The notes: generated by a model from the letters alone, not told the origin. 64,000 bases of DNA from Leguminivora glycinivorella (GCF_023078275.1 NC_062975.1:8717141-8781140), one strand, 5' to 3'. Positions 22,330-34,599 are shown, counted from the stretch's first letter. Numbers and translations: made by a program.

Positions 22330-24300
22330 CAAATGTGACATAACGCGTGGTAACGTCGTGCAAACAATGCGACCGTATTGTTACAATAACAAAGTGTAGT
22401 CGTCGTGTGCACTCGTTACGGTAACAAAATGTGTACGAATTTGTGGCTGTCAATGTCACTGTCAGAATGACTTTTAACGACACTTTATTAGTCGACGTTT
22501 GCACACATAACGGTAACAACATGTGGACGAATTTGTGGCTGTCATTGTCACTGTCAGAACGGTTTCTGACAGTGACATTGACAGAATTTGTACACACATG
22601 TGTAGGTCTGATTACCGAACTGCTCCTAAACCACTGTAACCGCAAATGACAATCTGAAATACGAAGGTTTCTCAAACTTTCTTGTGAAGTTGTGGACTGG
22701 TTGCTTTGAATCATTTAAATATGAGCGAATTAAATAATAATAAACGACGACGACCATTTAAGCACTCTTCGACATTTTATAGAAATGTGGGAAAGTTAAG
22801 AAAAGTGCAGAATGATAATACAAATAGATAAGCACTTTATAGTTACTTAATGTATTAAATATATAATTTTTAATTCTTATTGATAAAAATGAAGTGCAGT
22901 GTTGCTTTACACAATAAAAGTAGGAATCAAATGAAATAGAGTATTTACTGTGATATTAATAGAATTTCTGTTGCGCAATGATAGTTTTTTCAGTACAGAT
23001 GCTGCTTTTTACACGCAGTAGTGCGAGCAAATCAAGCAATGATTCATTTCTTGTCTGGTCGAAACTCTTAGCTTGGATTTAGGTACTGAAAATCGTCATA
23101 CGATACACGTGCGAAAAGGACATTCACAACTCGTGTCGATTTAAAACACTCCCTTCGTTCGTGTATTAATTTATCGCTACTCGTATCGATTTTCCTCTTT
23201 TCCGCACTCGTATCTACAAGTATTTTGTTTGGGTTACAAAAAAAAACATTTTATTTACTCTACTACGTTTTATTTATGTCTCTTTAACATTACAAATTTG
23301 TAGACACTTATCTATACAAAAATCTTGACAAAAGAAGTACAGATCGCTGAAATTAATGTTGATAGTAATATTATTGACGACTACTTCAACAAGTGTCAAT
23401 TGTGAAATGCCGCAAAATACTAGTTGCTCTATAGAAGACCATAATAATATGATCCCCGATCCTTTACAACCCAGCAGCTCGGTACGCACGTTACATTTTT
23501 TTTAAATCTTCTTTAGTGAGGGCAACTGAGTACGACGGCATATTTAATTGTTTATAAAGTTTGAGGATACCTGGAAAAAAATAATACAAGAATTACGCCA
23601 TTTTGAAAACAGCTTTCGGTCACGCGTGTACGCTGCGACCATTTTGCGACCGTTTGTCGACCGTTTGGTGACCGTTTGGCGACTGTTTTTTACATGGAAT
23701 ATTACCGTCTTAATCCATATTTTAACAACTTTATTGGTTTTCTAGGCATTATTTTTAATATTTCAGTATAGTGTATGCACCGGAGCACTAAAACTTCACC
23801 AATCAATATACATAACACGCAAACACCGAGTAGTCAATAATATTATTACTGGTTAAACTGAGGTAAATTGATGGCGCGTTGATAAATTTAGACTTATTTT
23901 ATGAAATCACTCGAGCAATTTAATTGGCCATGGTAATTAGCCCACATTATATTACAAATGCAAACAATATTTATCTTTAACAAATTCTTACGCCATTACA
24001 TTTTAATGGCAAATGGTTTCATTTCTTTTTTACTTTGACGTCTCTGACAGTCGCCATTTGAAAAGAATGAAATGAACGAATGATTTTCGGAAAGTAGTCG
24101 CCAAACGGTAACAATGTGTGCACGCGTAGTGCACACTTCTGTCACTTCTGTGACCATTTGTGCCTGTTACCAATCGTCCCCATTTGGGTCGCCGCGACTA
24201 AACGTCGACCGTACTGCGACTAAACATTGAGACCCGAAGACCTGTGTGTACACAAAATAGGAGGATTTGCGTAGGAACGGCGACCGATTATGGTTATATT
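22330..24300. repeat. Complex repeat region with direct and inverted copies
   Basis: A block of about 50 bases at 22419-22468 (ACGGTAACAAAATGTGTACG then GTCACTGTCAGAA) repeats at 22510-22559, and an inverted piece follows at about 22565-22600. Related phrases (AAACGGTAACAATGTGTGCACG, repeated GACCGTTTG words) occur at 23600-23690 and 24094-24170. This looks like an old transposon with internal repeats. No transposase is visible. Confidence 0.45.
22985..23225. mobile_element. MITE, TTTTCAGTACAGATG family, copy 1
   Basis: It carries TTTTTCAGTACAGATGCTGC, TAGTGCGAG, TACTGAAAATCGTCATACGATAC, GTGCGAAAAGGA and a terminal CTTTTCCGCACTCGTATC. The same ordered words occur at 24975-25125, 29400-29720 and, truncated, at 31580-31720. 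Confidence 0.65.
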
Positions 24301-24974
24301 GCAGTAAAAACTATCAGGTGTGTTCATAAACATAGTAGTGTAACAAGATAAAATAGACTTATGTTAAGTTAAACTGTTTAATTTTAGCTAAAACCAGGAA
24401 ATACCAATAGGAATACAATACCAAAAACCATAAAACTAGAATACGGTCGAGATAATGCCTAGTACGAGCGAGATGCAGAAAAATACCTGAGTACCTAAAT
24501 TACGCGGAGACAATGATATTGATAGTAGTGTGTAATTCGTGGCAGGGCTACAGCAGGTAGAAATAGAAACTATTCATTGGGGTTTTGAAGAGCATAATTA
24601 TTATTGCCTACAAAATAAAATATTTATCATTTTACAATAATTATAATTATAACTAGTCCAATTATAGCACCTCCATTAAAATAATAAATAGTGAATATGA
24701 AACTGTACCGCCGCGTACTAATTAATCTTACTGCTTAGTTAATTGTATTATTAATAGAGAAATAGTTAGTTTCCATATGTTACACCGTACCCACCGCTAA
24801 GGGTGCCGTGTCATCTTAAATAATTAAATACTTGGCATTCATTATTCCTAATTTAGAATACAACGCTAGTGCCTTATTTATTACTTAATAAATTGTATGA
24901 TAGGCGCGCACTTTCCGCAATGGGAACTTGATCGGTACACGAAACATACGACTACGTACTTTACTAAGTATGTT

Positions 24975-25128
24975 TTTTTTTCAGTACAGATGGCGCTTTT
25001 TTACGCACTAGTGCGAGAAGTGGTTCATTATATCTCAAGTCGAAATTTCGCAGGGCCATTTGTACTGAAAAACGTCGTACGGTACATGTGCGAAAAGGAA
25101 CTTCCTTTTTTACGCACTTGTATCGTAA
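24975..25128. mobile_element. MITE, TTTTCAGTACAGATG family, copy 2
   Basis: It runs from TTTTCAGTACAGATGGCGC through ACTAGTGCGAGAAGTGGTTC to TACTGAAAAACGTCGTACGG and TTTTTTACGCACTTGTATCG. The inner TTCAGTAC/GTACTGAA words are inverted repeats. Confidence 0.7.
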
Positions 25129-25287
25129 TGTACTATTTTTGTACTCAATAACATCTATTACGCTATGATACATGCTAAGATAAGTATTCGCGTGAATGAC
25201 CCTACAACTAAATGCTACCGACCCCCCGCGGTGTAACTCGACGCTGATATGACACTGATACTTTAATTATAACTCAACCCCAGCTTT

Positions 25288-25410
25288 TTTAACCATGACT
25301 CAGGAACAAATATCTGTGCTCATCACACAAATAAATGCCCTTACCAGGATTCGAACCCAGGACCGCGGCTTAGCAGGCAGGGTCACTACCGACTGAGCCA
25401 GACCGGTAAT
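25288..25410 (-). mobile_element. tRNA-derived SINE, copy 2
   Basis: The minus strand contains GGCTCAGTCGGTAGTGACCC (box A) and GGTTCGAATCCTGG (box B), followed by GGGCATTTATTTGTGTGATGAGC. It is closer to a plausible consensus than copy 1. Confidence 0.8.
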
Positions 25411-26477
25411 CGGTTTAGACAATTGTAGCGATTATTTTTGTTCAGTAAGAAAACTATTAAATGTATCTTCAATTTAGTTATCTATGGCTACCTAATATTT
25501 GTCCCCTTAGTACCCGGTAACGTGTAACAACATAATGACGTTAGTACCTATTAGTTACTTTACCTAGGTAATAGGTAATGCTTATGAGCTAAGTGTAAGT
25601 AAAGTAAGTGATACTTATATTACTTACGGAAGCGACGACTCCTTTTTGTAAACGATCATTTTTATACCAAGTGCGATGGTAACAAACAAACATTATGGCA
25701 CATCTTATATTACAGATAGGATATCCGTATTCTGTACATAAATCAGTAAATCGCCGTATTTTAGAAAATATTTTCGTAAATAATCTTTTTGGTACTTTTT
25801 TTTTGTAATTAAATCTTAAATGTATTCTTTCCAGAAAAAGGGAACTCTTCAAATTAGTCGAATATTTAATTCAAAATCAAATTCTTTCTACGAATTGACA
25901 CATCGGTAATGCATTAAGAAATAAACACATCTATTTAAAGAGCAGTTAGTTAATTACGTCAACATTTTTTCCAGTCGGTCGAGTTCAGTCATTCGAACAC
26001 AATTACATCTGTTATTTGAAGCTAAACTATCCCCAGCTTCCCCATCTCGATTTGATTTAGGACATAAGATACAACTTACAGTAGGCTTGCAACGAATCTA
26101 TAATCTTACAGATATTCCAAACTGAAGAGTACGAAAAGCTTAAAAAAATTAACTAGGTATTACTCATGGAGAGTAGATAATTTTATACGACAATAATGAC
26201 AGAAAGTTTAAAAATGCCCTATGTTATCAATGTCAATCGTTCACCATATTAACTTGTAACCGCGACCAGCTGGATCTGTGTTCACAATGTCAACCCCTAC
26301 GCTACTCCTGGTCTCATTTAACCCCTCTGTCATAAAGCTGAACAATGAACTGGCCGGCGGGACGGCGGGTCGCCGCGGCGGAATCGTTGCCGCCGTCAAA
26401 ACGACAGGCGCTTCACATTTTTATTTACTATTTCTTATTCATTACTTGTTGGATTCGATGAATTGCATGCAATGTTA
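25411..26477. other. Intergenic; GC-rich island at 26330-26410
   Basis: No gene recognised. The island is rich in GCGG and CGCC words. Its frame at 26278-26478 has no family resemblance. Confidence 0.4.
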
Positions 26478-26731
26478 ATGCGTTTTCACATTATCGGATC
26501 CGATATCGGATGTAGGACCGATATCCCTTGCATTTGTGGGTCAACCGCTTTCGAAGGAAGCCAGTGCTGTCAAGCTGGTGTAACTTGACAGACGTTCAGA
26601 TGCACTCTTGGAGTGATAAGTGATAACAATCAAATACACATGTCAAATACACATTTAAGCCGCCATCTTTGATTTTTGCCTTTGAAATCCTTCCGACATC
26701 CGATATTGGATGGATTATGTGAAAACGCGCT
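26478..26731. mobile_element. MITE, TGCGTTTTCACATTATCCG family, full copy
   Basis: The terminal inverted repeats TGCGTTTTCACATTATCGGATCC and its inverse (GGATTATGTGAAAACGCGC) enclose about 200 bases with GCCGCCATCTTTGATTTTTGCC. It is the reference copy for 699-806 and 32502-32772, and it lacks the hairpin found in the latter. Confidence 0.85.
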
Positions 26732-26734
26732 AAC

Positions 26735-29700
26735 ACTACCTATGTATTTTCAATTTTCAGCAACGGGATCTTGTGACTGGTCTCTAGACTTTGACAGACA
26801 GAACTTTGACTTTTTGCCACCTTCGCCGTGCTATACAAAGATCATGTAATTAAGATTGTGAAGAACAAGAAGTATCTATAAAATTGTTGAGAGACCTCAA
26901 GAAAGGTTAAATTTATTTTACTTACCTACACATCAATTTAATCTCGAATCCCGCAATTTAGGTGATCCCCTAATCACCCCGGTAGACAGTGAAGAAATTC
27001 ATAAACCAATCAAAGTTTCGAACAAAGATCATAACTCCAACAAAACGAGTCTCCTGGAAAACTTAAATTACTCTTTTTTCCGCATTACGAGTGCGAATAA
27101 TCTTCTTGACGGGCTGCGAAATTGATGGCGCCGAAAAAAACGCCTCAAAATCTGAGGAACTTTTTACGTCAGCCGAGTTTCACTTAGAGAAGTTTCCACA
27201 TCCATTTGAAAGTTGGCTCTGTGCGACAAGCTGACAAATTTTAATGAACCCGAGAGGGCTGCTAATGTCTGCGAGCGGCGTAATGGGAAAACTTTGATGC
27301 CTCCCGCTTACGAGGCCGCGTTGCCAAACGCGCCAACCATTTTTGCTCAGGGTACCTACTGCTTAATAATAATAACTAATTTTAAGCCATTATTTAGTAC
27401 CTATTTACCTTACTTATCCAGGCAAGTAGTACCTATCGGATCCACTCATATAATCTCGTATCTCGGACATAAAGAAATTGGCGATCGACTGTGTTGGTAG
27501 GTAGGTAGATGCAGGATTACTTGTAGGTGATCTTCTCATCAAATCATTTATTATACCTATGTACCTATCAGTGGCGGCTGGTGAAAATTTCTGCTAGGCA
27601 ACACCAAAGCAAAATAAACCTGCCTTAACATTAGGTACTTTACTAGTAATCAATTTTAGGCAAGCCGGTGGAGTTGTGGACAAGATCTTTAATCGGCTTG
27701 TATGGACCAAAGTGAAAAAAAAACAACTCCAAGATATGCTGGTACCTATTACGATCAATACAATATCTTATCTCATTACTTTATCTAAGCTAAGGCATGC
27801 CTACTGAGCCTTCCAATTTCAAAATACGTCATCACAACGTTGTCTCTTTGTCTTTTATAAAATTTCTTGGTATCTTTTCTCATAGGGTAACCTATATCTA
27901 TTATCATCAAAATCGAACCACACAATTAAATTCGCACGTCATAAACAATACCCTAAATAAAATTCCCACTGGGCAATCATTTGTAATAGGAGTAACGCAA
28001 CACCTCGCTATAAAAAGCGCAATCATTCTGTCGTGTGCCATTTCAATTGTAAACTCTTCGGGTATCCATTACATTATAAATTTGACCTATTTCAACGTAA
28101 CTGTTCAGTGACCAGCGAAAAAATATATTAGGGGTGGTGATTGTGATTTAAACGGGCGGCGGAGCGAGGGCGGCACGTCATCCATCATACGCTTTACATA
28201 TGTTTGAATAAAGCTCGTGGGAAAAGGATTTCCTCTCAGAAGTCAAGCGACATTCTGCAACAGCGTAGGGTGACCGTGAGCGGGCGGTTTGGGACGAGTC
28301 CTAATTGTACGCGGGGATTCTGTGACTTGTGTTACGTATTTGTTTAAGTTATTAACCTGTCACTGCAATGTCACAATTTTGATTTCTTTCAACCCCTTTT
28401 TGCCAAGAGTGGCACTGAAACTTGAGTAGTTCATGTGTTTTGCCTGCCCCTTTGCGGGATAGAGGCGTGATTACATGTATGTATACTTATTTATTAACCT
28501 TTAGGCAGTTTTAACCAATTTGTAGCTTATTGCTGGCCTTGTTTCATCTTTATAATTGCAGAGCTAGGCATCATGCATATTTGCAAAGTACATATGTGTT
28601 ACAACGTTCGATTTCTTTTAGGTTAAACAGGTTTCGGTTTACGGAAATACTACCTGAAGTAAACCTTGCTTTAGTTCTCTTCTAAATTGTATTGTTTGCA
28701 TACACTTTATACCTACTCTATTATTTTATAATAATAAGTAAGTATCCATCATCTTTAGAGCGATCCAACCGGTAAAGCTCTATCAAATTTGTGTTTTCGT
28801 TTTGCAAATTGCGTGTCCCGTCCTGTGTCCCACAACCCGCTCGCTGCGTGGTGCCCCCACACTACAAATAGCGGATTAGGGCAGTTTGGCAAACAAGGCG
28901 TCGCCCGCGCCCTTACGGCTAATGCCGTATTAATGTCTATTAGACGCCGCCATTGTTCGCCGCGATTTATTCAGATTAAACTAATGCGACGCGTACGCGC
29001 GACTTTCGCACGATTATGCGACGACAAGTCGAGTGCGTTGATTGCCTTTTTGACAGACGGTTATTGTGTGATGAGTGTTTGTTTTTACTACAGTAGCTTG
29101 TTTGTTTGATACATCGATACAATATTGGAGATAGAAAATGAATAAAAATATGACAGATTCTTATAGGTACCTACATACCCCCGCATCTATCTTCAAACTA
29201 CTTAGCAACATTAAACATATTGATCATTCAATTAACTACATACGAGACCAAATGAAACGAATTTAAAGTTAAGAAAAATACCTTGTAGATAACAAACCTT
29301 ATTATGATACTAAGTAAGTAAATTTTAGGCAAGACAGAATAGTAAATATTTACGATCAAGGCTTGTAATAAAGGTTCGAAAGCTAGCTGGTGATGAATTA
29401 AAACACGGCCGAAGGTAGTGTTTTAAATCTTCAAACTACTTTTCGCATGTGTATCGTGCGATTTTTCAGTACCTATTGATGACTTTCATGAGACCAATCA
29501 TATATAAATGAACCACTTAACTAGTGCGAAAAAAAAACACCATCTGTAGATAAAGTACTCCCTTCGGTCGTTAATTTATCGCCATGATTCGAACTTCCTT
29601 TTTCGCTTGTATCGTAGACGTTTTTCAGTACCTTCAGATGGCCCTCCGAAGTTTCGACCTGACAAATAATGAACCACTTCTCGCACTAGTGCGTAAAAAA

Positions 29701-30460
29701 ACACCATCTGTACTGAAAAGTAAATTATACTTTACCTACACGTTATACGATAATTAAAAAGTTGATCATCAACTTTAAAGCGCCTCCACACTTCGCGAGG
29801 GCGCTTAAGGATTTTTATGAATAAGGCCGTAGTTCGACATTAATTTAGAAGAAAGTGGTCAAGATATAAAATTCTGATGTTACATAAGAGAGGAATCTGC
29901 ATAACAATAACAACAATAGAAACCGCAAGATAAGACCGTGAAAAAATGTTAACAGCCGCACATGAAACATACAATACCGGAGAGGAAATTTAGATTAGCT
30001 GAAGCGATCCATTTCCCTTTATGCTTTTAAACAATGGTTGACATGTACAAACCTACGTATACGCCTGTTTCAAAAGGCAAAATTGTAAAATCTCATTTTG
30101 TTTAGCTGCGTAACAAATCCATTGAATGTTCCTGGCGGATTCACGCGAGCGTGAAAAGATAAAGTGGTGAAACAAAAGCCAAATTAGCTAAATATTGTTA
30201 CTCCGCTACTCGAATTGCCTGTTCCTGTTGCCTTCCCATAACTACGCTATTGCAATGCTTTTTGAATCTGAGTTTATGTCATATACCTATGTAATGAAAC
30301 ATACAGACTTTGGTACCTATGTACCTACTTAATTAAATACCTAATGTTGGTTTGATTTTGACCCTGAAACGTCATTTGTTGGGACTGGACCACGACTGGA
30401 CACTGGGCTATTAAGGGTAAACTGGGTATAAGAGAGATATATGCAAGGCTAAGAACAAAC
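26735..30460. other. Gene-poor stretch with possible regulatory islands
   Basis: No exon could be supported. GC-rich patches at 27190-27340, 28140-28330 and 28780-29060 stand out from AT-rich flanks. The reading frames they contain (for example 28789-29109) show no family resemblance and no splice context. Conserved noncoding DNA is a reasonable guess. A MITE occupies 29400-29720. Confidence 0.4.
29400..29720. mobile_element. MITE, TTTTCAGTACAGATG family, tandem or rearranged copy
   Basis: Two successive sets of the family words (CGATTTTTCAGTACC, AATGAACCACTT, CTAGTGCGAAAAAAAAACACC, then CGTTTTTCAGTACC, AATGAACCACTT, CTAGTGCGTAAAAAAACACC) run in the same direction about 170 bases apart. Confidence 0.65.
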
Positions 30461-30830
30461 TGTTTTAATTTTATTTTTTCAAGAAAGTACCTACCTAATT
30501 GCATGAATCAACGGTATCGTAAGAGTTTTGAATGATTCACGGTTATTTTTTAGACCATTTAGACTTATATTGACCGGGATATAGACCGTGAGTACCTTTT
30601 TGATCAATTTTCTTTTCCGTGATCATGATGCATGCAACTGCGTCGAAATATCGGGAGCTCGACAAAAATCAAAAAGGTAATCACGGTCTATATACTCTAT
30701 ATCCCGGTCAATATAAGTATTATAAGTCTAATGAAAATAACCGTGAATTATTCAAAACTCTTACGACACCGTTGATTCATGCAATTAGGTAGGTACTAGG
30801 TACTTTCTTGAAAAAATAAAATTAAAACAG
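30461..30830. mobile_element. Foldback element, 370 bp
   Basis: The left end CTGTTTTAATTTTATTTTTTC and right end GAAAAAATAAAATTAAAACAG are inverse. The inner parts of the arms (AAGTACCTACCTAATTGCATG, ACCGGGATATAGACCGTG) also match, with few differences. The loop contains GCAACTGCGTCGAAATATCG. Confidence 0.85.
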
Positions 30831-32500
30831 TTTTTGTATCGTGTCGTTATCATTATATTATGTAATTACCTTACCTACTTATTTTTCATCGCTTATCCAG
30901 CTCAAAAGAATCAGTTCAAATTGAGAGCAATAAATTGACCGAAGCAAGCTCCAACCTTGCCCTGGAGGGCTGCACAAGGCCACTACCATAGATGTTATCT
31001 GAAGAAACTCGATAAAATAGGGTAAGTAAGCTTATCATCACACCAGCACGCGCCGCCACCCCGACTGTATGCTTTATTATGGTTAGAGGACCCATACGAT
31101 TACTAGTCTGAATGTTCTTCTCCGCCGTATCATTCAAAAAATACTGGGTAACTATGACTACATGGACCAGATAAGCCAAAAAAACTTATTTTACATTTTA
31201 ATGGTAATCTCAAAATAAAATAGGAAAATGTTGACAAGATAGGTGATGTAGTTTTCATTAGGTACTTGCTCATTAGATTTCTGATACCTGTAAAGAGTAA
31301 GTTCTGTAGGTATATTCCTTTTGACGGCATTATGTTGATTTCTGATACCGATCATTTGAAAGAGGCGCGTTCCTAGCACACATTCTAAGCTCGTGTAGTG
31401 AACGCGTTCTGCTTGTATGGTGAAATATGACAGGTCGACTGTTCGCGTTTTTGATTAACTGTCAGCAGTGCCTTATCGGCGGGGAGCAGGAGTTAGTGAC
31501 AATGAGTGACAACAGAGCTACCAAACAACCGTTAGTAAGTTTGTATGCCATGGAACTATGGAATCGTGCCTATATTACGAATATTACGATACAAGTGCGG
31601 AAAAGAGGAAATTAGAAACAAAAGTATGGCCTGTGTCAAAACTTAAACGGGCCAAATGTACCCACTGAAAGCGTCGTACGATACACGTGCGTAGAGGGAA
31701 TTCGACCTTTTTTCCGCGCTTATACTAATTATTTCGTGAACATAAATAGTATTATGATCATATCACGTTGAATCAAGAAACAGGACAATTATTCCCAAAA
31801 CACTGGTAAAACCTTTAAAGTTCTTGGCTGCAGTGTAAGTACACTGTAGGTAGAGATAGTAGGTACATGTCGTTGTCGCACCGACACAACGTATCGATTC
31901 CTACTTCTCCCGCGTCATGCCACAAAGCGATCTCATTACCGCCGTTTCACTTTACACTTCCTGCTCATTCGTGTGCAATCTGTAGTGCAAATCCGTTAAT
32001 CTTATTTGGCGGTAGTCGCACGTGGCGCCACGTGCCGCCAAATCGAACTAATCTAAAAGCCGTACGCGTCGCGTAGCACAGCGCGTGCGCCGACGCGATA
32101 ACGCCAAGAAACGCCATTCATTCCCGCTCTTTTGTCGTGAACAATCACTTATTTATTTATGATATTTGCTGCTATTCAACCTGCCACCCTCGTGAGTTAA
32201 TGCCCACTTAGATCGGAGCTTTGGAAGTTTGTACCTACTAGGTATTTTAGTTACATAATAACAACCCCTCACGGTGCTCATTATTATTTACTGCTATTAA
32301 GATTATGTGCCGTAGCCTTAGCAGTGAATAAAAATAATACTTTCAATTTATAGGTGTCACCAATATCATAACTATTACAAATATCAAATCGATAGCATAA
32401 GAAGTTCTCGACATGTTTTCGAGATATTTAAAAGTAATGTGACAGACAGACAGAGTTCCAGTATAAGGGTTCCTTTTGTACCTTGTTGGTACGGAACCCA
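30831..32500. other. Intergenic; regulatory-looking palindrome near 32020
   Basis: No gene recognised. A truncated TTTTCAGTACAGATG-family MITE lies at about 31580-31720, a GC-richer patch at 31860-32110, and an inverted LINE-like 5' end at about 32400-32500. Confidence 0.45.
32005..32044. promoter_or_regulatory. Paired CACGTG E-boxes flanked by inverted E2F-like sites
   Basis: Two CACGTG E-boxes (32019-32024 and 32029-32034) form a perfect palindrome around GGCGCC, one helical turn apart. ATTTGGCGG on the left and CCGCCAAAT on the right are inverse and match the E2F core TTTSGCGC-like pattern. Such sites bind bHLH (Myc/Max, Clock/Cycle) and E2F/DP factors in animals. Function here is inferred from the motifs only. 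Confidence 0.4.
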
Positions 32501-32501
32501 A

Positions 32502-32772
32502 AGTGCGTTTTCACATTATCCGATCCGATATCGGATGTAGGACCGATATCCCATATATACTCTGTCAAACAAGTCTGTCAGTAAATAAGAACAAAGAAAA
32601 CTATATGCATCCTTTTCTTTAGGGTGCTAGAGAAAAGGATACCTATAGTTTTCTTTGTAGTTATTTACTGACAGACTTATTTGACAGAGTTTATTTAAGC
32701 CGCCATCTTTGATTTTTGCCTTTGAAATCCTTCCTACATCCGATATCGGGTCGGATAATTAGAAAACGCACT
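32502..32772. mobile_element. MITE, TGCGTTTTCACATTATCCG family, with hairpin inside
   Basis: The ends GTGCGTTTTCACATTATCC and GGATAATTAGAAAACGCAC are inverted. Between 32559 and 32691 lies a second palindrome (CTCTGTCAAACAAGTCTGTC and its near-inverse at the right, with ACTATAGG/AAAGAAAACTAT inner words) that the 26478 copy lacks. It looks like a MITE in a MITE. Confidence 0.85.
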
Positions 32773-33316
32773 AAAACTGAGTCAAAATCGTGAAATTATA
32801 AAGTACCCCGGCGACTCAAATTAGACCGGGTTAGGCTTTTCTATAGCATACACCATAACACCACTACATCACTAGTACAGTCAGACCAAAAAGAGTAGAT
32901 ATTAAAAAGTGGCCACATCGTAGTGTCGTTCCGTTTTCTCACACCTACACAGACCATAAAATAAGAGCTCGGTGACATGTATCTTACTCACACCACACTA
33001 TTACCATTTTTGTATGAGCGAATGAGACAATATTCCACAACTTCTTTCGTTTTCTCGAAGGTTGTCCCTAAATGCTGATGTCAAAACGGACCTGGGGTCC
33101 ATTTATTATACGGCAAAATTAAATATACGTTTGTCATTTCACACTCGGTCTCCATCTTTGACAACTGTACATAGTCGTATTATATTGGTTCGAGTTTTTA
33201 GCGCGACTTCAATGGTCGTCTTGACGATATTTATTTATTTTGTGAGGATTTCTGATAGATCGTGGCAAAAATAGCTCAGTGTATATTTGTGATAGTTCCA
33301 AGTTTCATTTCTGACT

Positions 33317-33393
33317 ATGGCTTGTGTGATCAAGTGTTGCAAATCACATTCAGGAAGAAAAGAAAACACGCAAGAGGTTATATCATTTCATCG
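33317..33393 (+). pseudogene. THAP-type zinc finger first exon (orphan)
   Basis: The 77-base exon starts ATGGCTTGTGTG and encodes 25 codons plus two bases. It has the opening of a C2CH THAP DNA-binding domain: Cys-Val-Ile-Lys-Cys-Cys, a basic SGRK stretch, then ISFHR at the end, where THAP domains have S-F-H-x-F-P. It stops at a good donor (CG/GTAAGT). No second exon with the remaining zinc ligands is visible before unrelated repeats begin, so I treat it as an orphan or transposon-derived fragment. P-element and Kolobok transposases carry such domains, as do host THAP proteins. Confidence 0.55.
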
Positions 33394-33418
33394 GTAAGTT
33401 TCTTGAGTTTTTGATAAT

Positions 33419-33840
33419 AAAATTATGACACTAAATAGTAAAAAAAAAGAATTGGGGTGGGGCCCCCATACATGTAACTGAGGGATGAAAATTTTTTTTT
33501 CGATGTACATACCCGTGTGGGGTATCAATGGAAAGGTCTTTTAAAATGATATAAAGTTTTCTAAAAAACATTTTTCTTAAAGTGAACGGTTTTTGAGATA
33601 TCAGCTCTCAAAGTCGTAAAAAGTATGTCCCCCCCCCCTCTATTTTTATAACTACGGGGTATAAAATTCTAAAAAAAATAGAGGTGATGCATGCTAATTA
33701 ACTCTTTCAACGATTTTTGGTTTGATCAAAGTATCTCTTATAGTTTTTGAGATAGGTTGATTTAACTGTAATTTTGTTTATTATATTTGCTGCTACGGAA
33801 CCCTTTGTGCGCGAGCCCGACTCGCACTTGGCCGGTTTTT
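33419..33840 (+). mobile_element. LINE-like 3' fragment inserted in THAP unit A
   Basis: It ends CTACGGAACCCTTTGTGCGC, CGACTCGCACTTGGCCGG and a T run, the same tail as the element ending at 7149. The inverse copy at 41786 shows the unoccupied sequence. Confidence 0.75.
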
Positions 33841-34012
33841 TTATTGATACGACCTGGCAGAAATATAAATGTACATATTAGTAGTTTATACAATTCAAAT
33901 CTTATTCAATTCTGTATAGATTTTTGCATATTTTTTAGAAGTTTTCTCAAACTTGGAAAGGTTATGTTTTTTAGCATAGTGATGTGATGTGTTTTATCGA
34001 CCTTGCAATAAT

Positions 34013-34200
34013 AGCAGCGTTTTACCTTACAATAAAACGCATATTAAGCGAAGTACCTTATTTGAAGCCTATTTTATTATATTTAAACTATAGGCTTCAA
34101 ATAAGGTACTTCGCTTAATATGCGTTTTATTGTAAGGTAAAACGCTGCTATTAAGCTTCCTACCGTTATTTGAAGCCTATTTTATTATATTTGAGAGAGC
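34013..34200. repeat. Palindromic MITE pair with 60-bp arms
   Basis: GCAGCGTTTTACCTTACAAT through TTATTTGAAGCCTAT, then a spacer TTTATTATATTTAAACT, then the exact inverse back to GTAAAACGCTGC. This is two copies of a short element (termini ATAGGCTTCAAATAA) joined head to head. Further copies lie at 34600-34710 and 42420-42570. Confidence 0.85.
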
Positions 34201-34599
34201 AATCCTGTTAACAGATGACGTAGCGGTTCACATATTAGCTGACAGTAGTCGCCATTATCCCCACCACCAGTTTTACCCTTCCAGTTTTATCCCCTCACCA
34301 CCGGGCGGTGGCGCCTACGGGCGCCGTTTGCCTCATTGGTTCTCAAATTATAACCAAAACAAAGTTGCAATAAGTGTACAATTTACTAAAAAGGTTGCAA
34401 TAATTATTTTAATTATGTACATTTTAAATAAAAACAGGGACATATCAGTATACATTGGAGTGTATAGGTGTTGGATTTTGCAACCTGAATGGTGAAGGTG
34501 ATAAAATACATTAGTGAGTTAAACCTACCCTCCATGGGTGTAATAAAAGTAAAGTGGTGTATTGCAACGGAGTACTTTAGCCACTGGCGGCCTAAAAAC

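Larger units (their letters stand above)
19216..22330. other. Intergenic; MITEs and a SINE tail
   Basis: No gene recognised. It holds two GTAGCCGAATGG-family MITEs (20069-20219 and about 20229-20388). An interspersed repeat tail at 20830-20910 reads GGTGTCCATGGGCGGCAATG and TTTGCCTCCTATCTTAT. Confidence 0.5.
32969..34008 (+). other. THAP unit A: 5' region, THAP exon and flanks
   Basis: This segment is repeated in inverse at 41617-42245. It contains an upstream region with an identical 70-codon frame in both copies (33062-33274 here), the THAP exon (33317-33393), and a downstream part ending GACCTTGCAATAAT. A LINE-like fragment (about 33419-33840) interrupts this copy between TTTTTGATAAT and ATTGATACGACC. 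The other copy is uninterrupted there. Confidence 0.75.

Noticed and set aside
33062..33274. Conserved 70-codon gene, because the same frame is at 41932-42144
   Set aside because: The two are copies of the same DNA segment (THAP unit A), so identity shows duplication and not protein selection.
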